Assembly: GCA_964552195.1 (NCBI GenBank)
Contig: CAZKFM010000011.1
Coordinates: 38,195-102,194, forward strand
Reading direction: 5' to 3'
From: CAZKAP01 sp964552195
Lineage (GTDB): Bacteria; Bacteroidota; Bacteroidia; Flavobacteriales; Flavobacteriaceae
DNA: 64,000 bases
The notes beneath the pieces are model-generated. The model searched no databases, was not told the origin of the DNA, and saw only the letters and a program-made list of their open reading frames with translations. The position numbers and the translations under genes were made by a program. Below, in pieces: positions 52,176 through 61,881 of this stretch; the stretch's first letter is position 1, and each line of letters opens with the position of its first letter.

Positions 52176-53036
52176 ATGAGAAATGCTAGAACAGGATTCC
52201 TTTTTCTTGCCCTTGTACTTTTAGCCAGCTGCAAGTCCTTAAGAATCGTTGAATCCGAGGCGATACCAGAAGTTGAAAAGACTCGGGAAGCAAAGATGCT
52301 TACGGCTTTTTTCGGTCTTGATAACGATTTACCACGAAGGGCTGTAGTTCTATCCCGTAAGGCACCCGGTGCAGATGGTATGCCCATCGTATTCTCACAG
52401 GAATTGGATTCTTCATCCATCGATGCCTCTGATTTTGAGGTGACCACAGCAGATGGCTCTGTTTATTTTCCCGCTGATGCGACCCTGAAGCCCGCTAACG
52501 AAGCCTTTGAATTACGAACGGTTCTCCTGATCGGGGAGTACGGGGATTATCCCGAAAACCAGCCTGCTTCCATTCGTTTAGTGGGTGATTTAATGAGTCG
52601 TGCTGGACAGAATTAAAAAGGGCAGGTAATCGAAGTCATTCCCCTGGAGGCAGGACCCGTATTGAGCTATGCGGAATACTTTACGCTTTCGGATGACTAT
52701 CCTTACGTCGAGTAAGTGGATGGTTGTGATTGTCCCAGGGAAGAAACTACTATGGTGGTTAAGGCGGTGTGGTCTGGTGGTGTACGGGCCCTGAATGGCG
52801 AGGAATTGGGCCCTGCCGAGGTCAACAAGTTTGAAGTGCTTATGGTTCAAGGCAAGGATACCGTTGCGGTAAGGCCTTTTCTGTTGGCCGATCTGGGCGA
52901 TAACGACAACAACACGGATTTGTGCTTAAAGGAAGCCGGAGTTCCCATAAGGGTATCGGTTAGTGCCAATGTAGCCATAGATCCCAGGGATGATCCCAAC
53001 GATCGAACCGAGGTGCCCGTGGTTAGCAGGTGGTAA
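52176..53036 (+). pseudogene. Lipoprotein gene with two in-frame ochre codons
   Basis: One frame runs from ATG 52176 to 53036 but is cut by TAA at 52614-52616 and TAA at 52713-52715. The parts are a lipoprotein signal (FLALVLLASC) with a 146-residue domain (ADFEVTTADGS-like section, SIRLVGDLMSR), a 32-residue link (KGQVIEVIPLEAGPVLSYAE), and a 106-residue end (CDCPREETTMVVKAVWSGGV, RVSVSANVAIDPRDDPND). The sense reads smoothly across both stops, so this was one protein of about 284 residues. Function unknown. Confidence 0.75.
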
Positions 53037-53275
53037 TTCCTGGACATATTTCACCGGTTATCCCTAATAACTCTGCGCCGATCAATGTAAAACCATTGTG
53101 AAGTTTAAGGGTGTTACCCATATGTACTTGTTGTTTTTTTTACTTTAGTCCCGTATACTGCTGGAATAACTGTGTAGATTCCTGTTATGCCCCTGTGCAT
53201 TCAGTGGCGAATCCCCCCTTTTTGTCAGGACGTTATCCATAGGGCAGTACTTAGTGTTTCACCTAGAATAATTGA

Positions 53276-54823
53276 ATGGTACTTGACGGTAATGACGTTA
53301 AGCGAGTTTCCGATGGCATAGAAACAGATGTGTTGATTGTTGGGGCAGGAACTCTGGGGTTGTATCTCGCCTCGAGGCTCATTAGCATAAATCCCGGCCG
53401 GCAGATTTTCCTGGTCGAATCCGGAAACAGGATATCTACGAACGGGCCCAATTTCAGTGATTCCCAAAGCATTGGAATGCCTCATGTCGGCACTCATCAC
53501 GGCCGGTTTTCCGGACTAGGAGGAACCAGTCCTTATTGGGGCGGGCTCCTGGCAGAATTTGAATACAGCGATTTCGAAGCCGACGGATCCCCATGGCCCA
53601 TCTCCTATTCGGAAATCAAGCATTACTACGGTGAAGTCTACCGCAGGCTCGGGCTGTCAGAGCTGATCAGTACAAACTCTTTCGATAGTATCTTTGAGAA
53701 CGAATCCCAACCCAAAGAAGCCATCGAGAGTTATTATACCTACAGGCTGAGGCGTAAGGACCTGGATTTTTCGGCCTATTTCAGGAAAGAAGTTAAGTCT
53801 CACAAGACGCGAATCATAACGAACACTACCGCTTGCGGTCTTGAGTTTGAAGGCAGGAAGGCCACGGGTATGATTTGCAGGACCTCAGAAGGCAGAACCA
53901 TTCGCATACGGGCGAATAAATATGTATTTGCGGCGGGAACTCTAGCCATTGCACAGTTTTTCCTGTCGACCCAGGCCCTTCAGGACGTCCCTTGGAAGAT
54001 GAACCGGAACATAGGCCAGTACTTCCACGATCATCTGGGAGGAGTTGGAGGACGTTTTATACTGAAGGATGAGGAAAAATACCGCAGCTCCTTCGAGCGC
54101 AGGATTTACAAGGGTGTCAAAGTAGAACCTAAACTCAAGCTCAAGACAAAGCACAGGGAAAAACTGCTGAATGGGGCTGTGGCCACCTTTATGCATGAAT
54201 CGGTTCATCAGCAGCGTATAGAGCATTTCAAATCGCTGATCCCGGGCATGCTCAAACTCCGTAATATCCCTCGTGGGTTGCGTTCTATAAAGGACTTGTT
54301 CAGCATACGGGGTTACTTATTCTCATTCGCCAGGAAACTGCTGCTGTATCGCAGGATACACGAGGCATTCGACAAGGGAATCCATGTCTACCTGCAGGTC
54401 GAGCAGATTCCGTATGCCAAATCCCGAATTACCATTTCCGAGGATACCTTGCTCGACAATGGCCTGCTCAAAATTCAGGTCGACTGGAATTGGAGCGGGC
54501 AGGAAATTGAGGCAGTACATACCTTGATGAAAGAGTTGAATACGTATTTGCAAAACCGGGGCCTCGGAGAAATCCAGATTGAAGACGAAATACAGCAGAA
54601 GAATCCCGAGATTCTCAAGAAATTCCGCGATACCAATCACCACTGCGGAGGCATGCGGATGTCGGAAATTGCGGAAGATGGGGTTGTCGACACGGATTGC
54701 AGGGTATGGGGAACTGATAATGTCTGGGTGGCCGGAGCAGCCGTATTTCCAACCTCGAGCCATGCCAATTCCGTGCTGACCGCACTTGCCCTTACCGAGC
54801 GGCTGGCGGTGAAATGTCTTTGA
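53276..54823 (+). CDS. GMC-family FAD-dependent oxidoreductase
   Basis: The 515-residue protein has the FAD-binding motif VLIVGAGTLGLYLASRL near the N-terminus, an active loop GGTSPYWGGLL, and the GMC C-terminal block: HHCGGMRMSE, GVVDTDCRVWGTDNVWVAG, FPTSSHANSVLTALAL. The His in THHGR and HHCGG fit catalytic positions. GMC enzymes oxidise alcohols or sugars. The substrate is unknown. It stands alone between two broken genes but looks intact over its full length. Confidence 0.9.
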   Translation: MVLDGNDVKRVSDGIETDVLIVGAGTLGLYLASRLISINPGRQIFLVESGNRISTNGPNFSDSQSIGMPHVGTHHGRFSGLGGTSPYWGGLLAEFEYSDFEADGSPWPISYSEIKHYYGEVYRRLGLSELISTNSFDSIFENESQPKEAIESYYTYRLRRKDLDFSAYFRKEVKSHKTRIITNTTACGLEFEGRKATGMICRTSEGRTIRIRANKYVFAAGTLAIAQFFLSTQALQDVPWKMNRNIGQYFHDHLGGVGGRFILKDEEKYRSSFERRIYKGVKVEPKLKLKTKHREKLLNGAVATFMHESVHQQRIEHFKSLIPGMLKLRNIPRGLRSIKDLFSIRGYLFSFARKLLLYRRIHEAFDKGIHVYLQVEQIPYAKSRITISEDTLLDNGLLKIQVDWNWSGQEIEAVHTLMKELNTYLQNRGLGEIQIEDEIQQKNPEILKKFRDTNHHCGGMRMSEIAEDGVVDTDCRVWGTDNVWVAGAAVFPTSSHANSVLTALALTERLAVKCL

Positions 54824-55073
54824 TTCTCAAAAGAAGTGTGAACGTCTTAATAATTTCAAACCCTAAGCTAAGGTTTAGACCCGGGCCTTCATTACGGGGT
54901 GGGTGTCAAACATAGCGTGCAATAGAGCGTATACCGGCTAAGCAAGAATCCTATTGGTTCCCTCTTACTTGATTGAGGGTGGTGCAACGCTGATCGAATC
55001 AGGCCTGCTTCCAAGAATGAACGAATACTGTTTCTTTGACTACAGTCTTAACAGCTCATTACGGAGATGGGGC

Positions 55074-55833
55074 TCAGAAAGCGTGCCCGATCTTGATACC
55101 ATAGCGAAAGGCGATGGAGGTGTAGTTGGTTCTTTGATTGGCGCTGACCTCAATATTATCTCCGAGGAGTCGCGGAATCCCAAAATCTTCCAGGCTATCG
55201 TTAATGTCGTCATAGAACTCCTGAGGCACGGGGTTAACCTCGGTAAGCTCCAGTCGATTATGGCTAAGACCCGGTCCGGCAATGAGAAAGTCTATGAAGA
55301 ATCCTTTTCCCAGATTCATTTTATACCCGATTTCCAGGCCCCAGTTTGACGTGCGCAGGTCGGTATCCATGAGGATCTGACTGAACTTCTCCTAAGTTAT
55401 CCGTGTAATCCCCTGCTATGTCCCCTGAGCGCCCCTGATACCGGTAATACACTCCGGTATAGAAGCCAAAAATACCGCTATCATTGGGGTTCAAGTACCA
55501 TCGGACCTCGGTGATGAGTTTGACTCCGGAAACTCCGAATTCATTCATTTGAAAATCCCCGATGGATATTTCGTCGGTATTGAGAATGCCCGATGAAAAT
55601 TTATATCCGGCCGTGAGTGATACCGATACCCTGGGCAGTACAGGACGTTCGTATTGCAACTGCCAGGTGTCAAACAGGGGTAGTATCGGATCGAAGCTCA
55701 GGTGATTCTTTCGCAGCGAATAATCCTCCTTTAGACCGGGCCTCTCCTGGGCTTGCATGGTTGAGGTAGTACTGCATACGCCCATAAACAAGAGTGCGAA
55801 ACAGGCGATTAAATACTTGGAAGGGTTGTACAT
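55074..55833 (-). pseudogene. Outer-membrane barrel protein, frameshifted
   Basis: The first part (from 55833) has a signal peptide ending at QAQ and barrel strands such as VSVSLTAGYKF and WYLNPNDSGIFGFYTGVYY, but near 55390 it runs into unrelated residues. The frame one base over, from about 55388 to 55074, carries the rest: LRTSNWGLEIGYKMNLGKGFFIDFLIAGPG and a final strand YGIKIGHAF. This end is typical of DUF3575-like barrels. A one-base indel in or near TTAGGAGAAG (55386-55398) explains the break. Confidence 0.8.
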
Positions 55834-55895
55834 GATTTGATTGTTAAAGACAGTTGTTTTTTCATTAATGGGGATAGAGGTTTGGCCGGAAGGGA

Positions 55896-56198
55896 TTAAC
55901 TGGGATGCATAGATTCCACCCGTTCCTTGAGTTGCCTGTTGAATTTTTCGTACATGGATTTCATGTGGATCTTACTGAGAAAATTCATGAGTTTGCTATA
56001 GCTTCCATGAATCCCGTCTTCCTGTTTGAATAGCGTATTGCCGTTTGCCGTTTCTTCCAGGATGAATATATGATTGTCCGTACATCCATGCGAGGAGAGT
56101 TCGCCAGACCAACTGAACATCTTACCCTCCTCATAGGCAGTACACACGCGCTCAAACTCAACGATCTTGCCCTATAGTGGAATTTTGAAGTAAACCAT
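55896..56198 (-). pseudogene. START/SRPBCC-like domain remnant
   Basis: The frame ending at 55896 carries the C-terminal half of a START-like (SRPBCC) domain: GKIVEFERVCTAYEEGKMFSWSGEL, FILEETANGNTLFKQED and a last helix. Read back past an in-frame TAG (56172-56174), it continues as RERFMVYFKIPL. The first half of the domain is absent, since the frame meets the end of the next gene at 56216. It is best read as a 5'-truncated remnant. Confidence 0.6.
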
Positions 56199-56215
56199 GA
56201 AGCGCTCTCGTTTTA

Positions 56216-56578
56216 CTATGCGGCCTGCAGAGATTCCAGAGAGTTTTTCACTTTATTGGACCGCTTAAAAAGGGCGACGATTTCCTCATCGGTGACGTCC
56301 TCAAAGCTTTGGGCGTAGTCTATAATAATTTCAATGCGTTCTTTTCCAAGCTCTTTGCGCTCCATTTCGTACTCGTCGTAGATTTTCCAAAAGGTATCCG
56401 CGTTATCGCCGAGTTCAATAAAGTCGGCCACAGCGACTTTCTTCTCCAGGCCGATTTCTTCCTGCAGAATCTCTACTTCTGTCTTGTAGGACTGCGCAAA
56501 GGCCGAGGCGGAAATGAAAGTGAATACAAAAGCTGCCAGATAGCTGCCAGGGGATCGGAAGTTCGATAGGTTTTTCAT
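56216..56578 (-). CDS. Small exported helical protein, apparently shortened at the C-terminus
   Basis: The ATG at 56578 gives 120 residues with a signal peptide (to about SAFAQ). The helical mature part holds DTFWKIYDEYEMERKELGKERIEII, as in a family of about 170-residue periplasmic proteins in Flavobacteria. As I remember it, that family goes on for some 50 residues after the point where this one stops (NSLESLQAA). The ATG overlaps the last codon of the Crp/Fnr-like frame upstream (ATGA). Function unknown. Confidence 0.55.
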   Translation of the reverse strand: MKNLSNFRSPGSYLAAFVFTFISASAFAQSYKTEVEILQEEIGLEKKVAVADFIELGDNADTFWKIYDEYEMERKELGKERIEIIIDYAQSFEDVTDEEIVALFKRSNKVKNSLESLQAA

Positions 56579-57241
56579 GACGTCCGTTTTGAAGGTTTTA
56601 TGTGGCAAAGCTCTCCCTTTGCCACAAGTAATCCTTCAACACTTGTCAAAAAACCCGCCCCATTCGGGATCTTCTCTTTTCGAATTCTGCTAAGCTGAGT
56701 CTGAGTAACCCCGATCATGGATGCAATGAACTTCAGCGGGTATTTTTTGAGTAAAGATGGGTTTGTGGATAAGAGGTATTCATACCGTTCTTTGGCCGTA
56801 CCTTTCAAAAACAGGAGATTTCTTTTGACCAGTTCCATCGATCTGTCGCCGATGTATTCCCGGATCAAGATATTGAAGGTCAGGTTTCTATTGAGCAAGT
56901 TCCACACATCGTCCATATGAGCCGTTAGGACTGCGGATTTCTCCAGGATCTCCACGATTAGTAGGTGATGGCTCTCCAGTTCTTACGCTGATAATGTCCG
57001 ACAAGAAGTTGTTCTTTTGCAGGATTTGATCGGTGATTTCATTGCCTTTTTCATTGATGAAGAAGGACCTCGCACTACCGTCTGCAAGAAAACCTAGCTT
57101 ATCTATACGAGTGTTTCCTTCTTTAAAAAGCTCACCCTTTTCGAAGGTTCTTTCATGGAAAAAAGACAGTATGTCCTCCACGTCCGATGTATTGGGTTTA
57201 TTTATTCTATTGAAGATAAACTCCTCAAATTTTTCCTTCAT
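56575..57241 (-). pseudogene. Crp/Fnr-family regulator, frameshifted
   Basis: The start (MKEKFEEFIFNRI at 57241) opens a cyclic-nucleotide-like sensor domain with FEKGELFKEGNTRIDKLGFLADGSARSFF. Around 56965-56976 the matching frame changes by one base. The rest (HHLLIVEILEKSAVL, then ERYEYLLSTNPSLLKKYPLKFIASMIGVTQTQLSRIRKE) includes the helix-turn-helix. After this the frame runs on for some 30 unusual residues to 56575. It is not closely related to the regulator at 34559-35236. Confidence 0.8.
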
Positions 57242-57601
57242 TTTGATTTGCTTCGGTCTGGATCTTTTATGTTTTTGAAATTAGTGACTTAAGCTCACAG
57301 CCCAAAGGCAGCTCTGAAGAAACAACCTAAAGTTATTATAGGATGGCGGAATAAGGAATAATAAGAAAGCCTTACTATCCCGACATAACAATATTATCCA
57401 ATGGCGTTAACCCGGATTTGGTCAAATTAATCATTACGGTCTTATTCCGCTGATTACTTCATTCAGAGAGCACGAGTGATTAACCAGAGGTTCAAGATGC
57501 AGATCGTCTGTCAACCGGGTTACAGATCCCAAATAATTCTATTTGCCTATAAAGTATCTTCGGAGTAAATTCCGGAGAGATTATTACCGCTTAATTCGAT
57601 C
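57242..57601. other. 360-bp intergenic region with a spaced inverted repeat
   Basis: No coding frame is seen. GCGGAATAAG (57346-57355) and CTTATTCCGC (57441-57450) are exact inverted copies 85 nt apart. This could be a small decayed mobile element, a pair of operator halves, or a leader structure of the small gene at 57602. Confidence 0.5.
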
Positions 57602-57904
57602 ATGTCACGCAAAGGTGTTGCTACCTTATTACTAATAATTCATCTCCTCCCAGTGAGTTTGGAGATGCACCATTTTTGGCATATTGATGAAGGCGATGGT
57701 CACAGTTGTGAACTGTGCGATGTGTTGCTTCATTCCCCCTCAGTTTCTGCCGATCTGCCACCGTTAGATATACATCCTGTGGAGGTATACCCGGGTATCA
57801 ATTATAACGTTGCATTTGGCTACATAAGCTCTGATTTTCAGAGGAATCCTGTTCTTAGCTTTCTTTCCCGCCCCCCACCAATAAGCATAAGGGTTTTGTC
57901 GTAA
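57602..57904 (+). CDS. Small exported protein with His and Cys motifs
   Basis: The 100-residue protein has one N-terminal hydrophobic segment (GVATLLLIIHLLPVSLEMHHF). It is followed by a His/Cys patch (HHFWHIDEGDGHSCELCDVLLH) with CxxC and a proline-rich end (LSRPPPISIRVLS). Short proteins of this kind often precede genes for metal-linked TonB receptors in Bacteroidota, but no receptor follows here. Metal binding is a guess from the His and Cys residues. It may be a leftover of a larger locus with the ABC genes at 58192-61660. Confidence 0.55.
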   Translation: MSRKGVATLLLIIHLLPVSLEMHHFWHIDEGDGHSCELCDVLLHSPSVSADLPPLDIHPVEVYPGINYNVAFGYISSDFQRNPVLSFLSRPPPISIRVLS

Positions 57905-58191
57905 ATCTCATGCGATTTTACCTGAATTATACCGGGTTCCGAATAACAGATTGTAGTAAAGGAGCCCAGTAGGTTTACTTCAGTTAAAAACCTTTACACC
58001 ACTATTCTTAGTCCATAGAAAAATTCCAAAGGAAATAGCCTTTCAAGGTATTTGTAGACTTCATGGATCGAGAATCCGCGAAAAGTCTCTTCATGAGATA
58101 AGAGCAACACTAAAATCAATTTGCGTAATACCGCATACTGTCAAATAGGGTCATTGCAGATGACTTCAGTGTGTAATTAAAAACAAAAGGA

Positions 58192-58893
58192 ATGATAAAC
58201 ATAAGGGAGGTGACCAAATCCTTTAATGGTAATACTGCTGTTAGCCAACTGTCACTGGATATTGAAGAGGGATGTATATATGGTTTGCTTGGTGCCAACG
58301 GGGCGGGTAAGTCGACTACTATTAATATGCTTTTGGGCTTTGTCTCACCGGATTCAGGAAACATAGAGGTTTGCGGAATTGATGTGATTGATACGCCCAT
58401 CCAAGCGAGAGAACAAATTGGGTATATTCCTGAGAATGTCAATTTGTACCCCTACTTGACTGGACTTGAAAATCTTGATTACTTCTGTAAGCTAGCCGGT
58501 CTTCGCTACACCAGAAAGGAATTGAGCGAAATCCTATTGAATTGTGGATTACAAGAGAATGCGCATCGGCTTCGGGTTAGCGGCTACTCCAAAGGAATGC
58601 GTCAGAAGGTAGGGATTGCCATTGCTTATGCAAAAAAAGCGAAAGTCTTTTTACTCGACGAACCGGCCAGCGGACTGGACCCCTTGGCCAGCAATGAGTT
58701 ATCTCATATGATCAGGAATCTTGCCGCTCAGGGAAGCGCCATTTTAATGGCATCGCATGACATCTTTAGGGTACGAGATGTATGTCATCGAATTGGGATA
58801 CTAAAGGACGGTGTCCTGATCAGAGAACTCAAGAGTGAAGATGTGAGTACTCACGAACTGGAGGAGTTGTATATCGAATACATGCAAAGCTGA
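58192..58893 (+). CDS. ABC transporter ATP-binding protein
   Basis: The 233-residue protein has Walker A GANGAGKST (Lys40), signature YSKGMRQKVGIA, Walker B VFLLDEPASGLD and the switch His in MASHD. It lies 5 bp before the first permease and forms one transporter with the next two genes. Similar CcmA/NosF-like ATPases work with DUF3526-type permeases. Confidence 0.95.
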   Translation: MINIREVTKSFNGNTAVSQLSLDIEEGCIYGLLGANGAGKSTTINMLLGFVSPDSGNIEVCGIDVIDTPIQAREQIGYIPENVNLYPYLTGLENLDYFCKLAGLRYTRKELSEILLNCGLQENAHRLRVSGYSKGMRQKVGIAIAYAKKAKVFLLDEPASGLDPLASNELSHMIRNLAAQGSAILMASHDIFRVRDVCHRIGILKDGVLIRELKSEDVSTHELEELYIEYMQS

Positions 58894-58898
58894 GCGTT

Positions 58899-60308
58899 AT
58901 GGGTTCAATATTTAAAAACGAATGGCAATTCCTGTTGAGAACGAGAATTGTACAGTTTACATCTTTAGGTTTTCTTTTGCTCCTTTTTGTATCGATCTGG
59001 TTGAGCAATATGCAGAACCAAAAGGAACGGAATCGATATCAAGAAGCAAGTTCCCAACTTCGGGAGCAGTGGGAATCTATAGACGCGATGAACCCCCATA
59101 GCGCTGCACACTACGGCACATATGTGTTCAAGCCTTCCAATGCACTTAGCGGCCTGGATGACGGGGTTCGTCCGCTTACGGGCAATGTGCTCAGGGTAGA
59201 GGGTCATGTGCAAAACGAGATCGTTTATTCTGAAGCTTCTCAGATGATGTTTATTTCCCGGTTTGGTAAGTTAAGAAGCTCCTTGTTGCTGCAATATGTT
59301 ATTCCTCTGCTTTTGATATTCCTTGCCTTTCAATCCATGAGCAATGAACGGCAGTACGCAAGGCTGAAACTTTTGGTTTTACAAGGAGCCAGACCGATTA
59401 CACTTATATTTTCAAAAACGCTTACCATTTGGTTGTACGGAACCCTCCTGCTACTCTGGGTGGTTCTGGTCCATGTGCTAACTAATTTCGGGAGTGCTCC
59501 CAGCGATGCTCTATGGAGGTTAGGTGGTTTTATCCTCAGTTATTCAACCTACTATTTCATTATAACTGGATTAACCGTCGTGTTTTCGTCCATGTGGCGA
59601 TATCCGGCAGCAGCTCTTACAACTATGCTCGGTTTTTGGATCTTATGGACTATTTTCCTTCCGGGAATTTTCCTGAGTACTGTAGAAGAATGGCATCCAC
59701 TTCCCAGTCGCGAAGAGTTTCAGACAGCCATGAGAGAAGATCGGTCCAAAGGACTGGATGGCCACAACCCTCAAGGGGAGCGCGTTCAGCAGCTTGAAGA
59801 AAAGGTTCTCGCCACCTACGGAGTCGATAGTATTTCCCAGCTGCCAATCAATTTTGATGGTCTTTTGATGCAGGAAGATGAAGAGTATGGAAATCAGGTA
59901 TGGGATAAGCATTTTGGAAGTATACGTGAGGTATATGCTCGCCAGAAATCAAGCCTTCAGGCGTTGGGGATTTTAAACCCGTTCTCAGCACTTCAAAATT
60001 GTAGTATGGGGCTTACAGGAAACGATAACCTACATCACCAGGAATTTCTTTTGCAGGTAGAAAGGTATCGCAGGGTGTTTATAAAAATGCTGAATGACAA
60101 GCATGCCTATGGCGGTTCAAAAACAGGCGACTGGTCCTGGACTGCAGACAATGATTTCTTTCGTTCAGTGCCGGATTTTAAATATAAACCCGTACAGTGG
60201 CAAGAGGTAAATAAGCGATACAACAATGATGGATTTATTTTATTAGGCTGGTGGTTAGCAACGGTCGGCCTGATGTCTTTGGGAAGCCTTAAAATGAATT
60301 TGATATGA
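58899..60308 (+). CDS. ABC transporter permease, DUF3526 type (first)
   Basis: The 469-residue protein has an N-terminal helix (FTSLGFLLLLFVSIWLS), a large external loop (to about 130), several central helices (LLLQYVIPLLLIFLAF onward), a second large loop (270-430) and a last helix. This split pattern is that of DUF3526/ABC-2-type permeases of gliding or Nos-type systems. Its stop overlaps the start of the next permease by 4 bp (ATGA), so both are made together. The cargo is unknown. Confidence 0.88.
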   Translation: MGSIFKNEWQFLLRTRIVQFTSLGFLLLLFVSIWLSNMQNQKERNRYQEASSQLREQWESIDAMNPHSAAHYGTYVFKPSNALSGLDDGVRPLTGNVLRVEGHVQNEIVYSEASQMMFISRFGKLRSSLLLQYVIPLLLIFLAFQSMSNERQYARLKLLVLQGARPITLIFSKTLTIWLYGTLLLLWVVLVHVLTNFGSAPSDALWRLGGFILSYSTYYFIITGLTVVFSSMWRYPAAALTTMLGFWILWTIFLPGIFLSTVEEWHPLPSREEFQTAMREDRSKGLDGHNPQGERVQQLEEKVLATYGVDSISQLPINFDGLLMQEDEEYGNQVWDKHFGSIREVYARQKSSLQALGILNPFSALQNCSMGLTGNDNLHHQEFLLQVERYRRVFIKMLNDKHAYGGSKTGDWSWTADNDFFRSVPDFKYKPVQWQEVNKRYNNDGFILLGWWLATVGLMSLGSLKMNLI

Positions 60309-61660
60309 GGATCTTCGATATACTGTTATTCGAATGGAGACATTTTGTGAGAAGTCCTTTCAAATGGATTGCGCTGCTCATGTTTATTTGGGCAGGTGTA
60401 TACGGATTGCACAATGGAGCCGAGCTGTATAATGATCAAACGAGTGAGATTAATAGAATACAAGAGAGCTCAAACGAAAAGATCAAAGAGGCACACAGCT
60501 ATTTCGAACAGGACATGAGCGGTCCTGAGGACAGGCCATGGGTGGATATCGGCACTCCTTTTTGGGCCATCTGGTATACGCCGGTATATCTGTTCAAACC
60601 ACCATCCCCTCTGATAGTCTACGGTACAGGCCAGGCTGAGCAATATGGATTTTATAAGAGAATAACCTTTTGGAGTACTCCCTACGACAGTGATATGGTG
60701 GAGGAGATTTCCAACCCGGAGCGGCTATTAACAGGATCGTTGGATTTTTCCTTTGTGATTCTCTTTTTGGCTCCCGTTCTGCTCATCGTATGGTTACATA
60801 CAGTAAAGGGTAAGGAGTCGGATTCGGGTCTACTGCCGTTGATTTATGCACAAACGGGAAGTCCAGGGAATTGGTTGGTCTCGAGGGTTGCCTTTTATTT
60901 TCTCATTCTTGTGGGCGTCCTGCTCGCCATGATGGGATATGGTTCGATGCTTACCCCTGTTTTTGATGGGTACGGCAATTCGTTTTGGACGATTCTTGCA
61001 GTTCTGGTCCTCTATTTATTGGTTTGGTCAGTTCTTTTCGTCCTGATTATTCATGTGGGACGAAGTGGTATTGCCAATACACTCACTATGGTAGGTGCCT
61101 GGATTCTCTTGGCGCTTATTCTACCTGCTATGGCCAGTCAGTGGGTCGTAATTCAACAACCTGCAAACCTGATGACGGCTTTTATAGATTCGCAGAGAGA
61201 TGAAAGACAAGAACTATACAACCTTCCTGATAGCATCTTCGATGCAAAGATGTATGCCTTGTATCCGGAGATTAAGAACAGTCCGGTTGCGAATGACAGT
61301 TCTCTGATTAGAACAACTATGTCCCGAACTGCTTCTGCCCTGGTGAATGAGCTTTCGAAAACTGCGATCCAGTCTATCGAAGAAGAGAACGACACGAGAA
61401 ACCAATTAATAGAAAAGACATTTTGGTTGAGTCCGGTTTCCTACTTTCAAAACCAGATGAATCGTCTTACGAAAACGCACTATTCAGACTATAAACTATA
61501 TAGAAAGGATATTCAGAATGCGATAGATCTACAGATAAGGACACTTGTTTCCGATACCTGGAACGCCGTTAGCGTAGATAAAGAAAAATACATTGAATAC
61601 CTCCTTGATCTATCAGGCGAATCTGTAGAGGAATTCGAAGTTAGAGAAGTCGAAAAGTGA
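60305..61660 (+). CDS. ABC transporter permease, DUF3526 type (second)
   Basis: The 451-residue protein mirrors the previous one: N-terminal helix (WIALLMFIWAGVYGL), a loop of about 110 residues, central helices (FSFVILFLAPVLLIVWLH onward), a long C-terminal loop (about 290-451). The two probably form a heterodimeric channel with the ATPase at 58192-58893. Unlike the first, it ends in a charged tail (GESVEEFEVREVEK) without a last helix. Confidence 0.88.
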   Translation: MRIFDILLFEWRHFVRSPFKWIALLMFIWAGVYGLHNGAELYNDQTSEINRIQESSNEKIKEAHSYFEQDMSGPEDRPWVDIGTPFWAIWYTPVYLFKPPSPLIVYGTGQAEQYGFYKRITFWSTPYDSDMVEEISNPERLLTGSLDFSFVILFLAPVLLIVWLHTVKGKESDSGLLPLIYAQTGSPGNWLVSRVAFYFLILVGVLLAMMGYGSMLTPVFDGYGNSFWTILAVLVLYLLVWSVLFVLIIHVGRSGIANTLTMVGAWILLALILPAMASQWVVIQQPANLMTAFIDSQRDERQELYNLPDSIFDAKMYALYPEIKNSPVANDSSLIRTTMSRTASALVNELSKTAIQSIEEENDTRNQLIEKTFWLSPVSYFQNQMNRLTKTHYSDYKLYRKDIQNAIDLQIRTLVSDTWNAVSVDKEKYIEYLLDLSGESVEEFEVREVEK

Positions 61661-61881
61661 CCGGAATAAATCAGATCTCAGTGTCCCATCAGGGATAGTG
61701 CTTATGCTCAAAATACTTACTGACTCAGGCCGACATGAATCGTAACGAGCTCGGAAGACGCCTGGCCGTTGGACTATCAGACAGCTAAGATGTTTTGGTG
61801 GTCCATATAGCATTCAAGGGACTGACAAATGGTAAGTAATAAATGATTAGTGTTTTAGAAATAATGATTCAAATCAAACGT

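Noticed and set aside
48258..52715. Stop-codon reassignment or read-through as a general explanation for the in-frame TAG and TAA codons
   Set aside because: Both TAG and TAA are affected, normal genes use the same codons as stops throughout, and frameshifts occur in the same region. Gene decay explains all of it.
54954..55349. Open frame on the + strand (131 codons)
   Set aside because: Opposite the frameshifted barrel gene. The minus strand has barrel strands and a typical end, the + strand has nothing recognisable.
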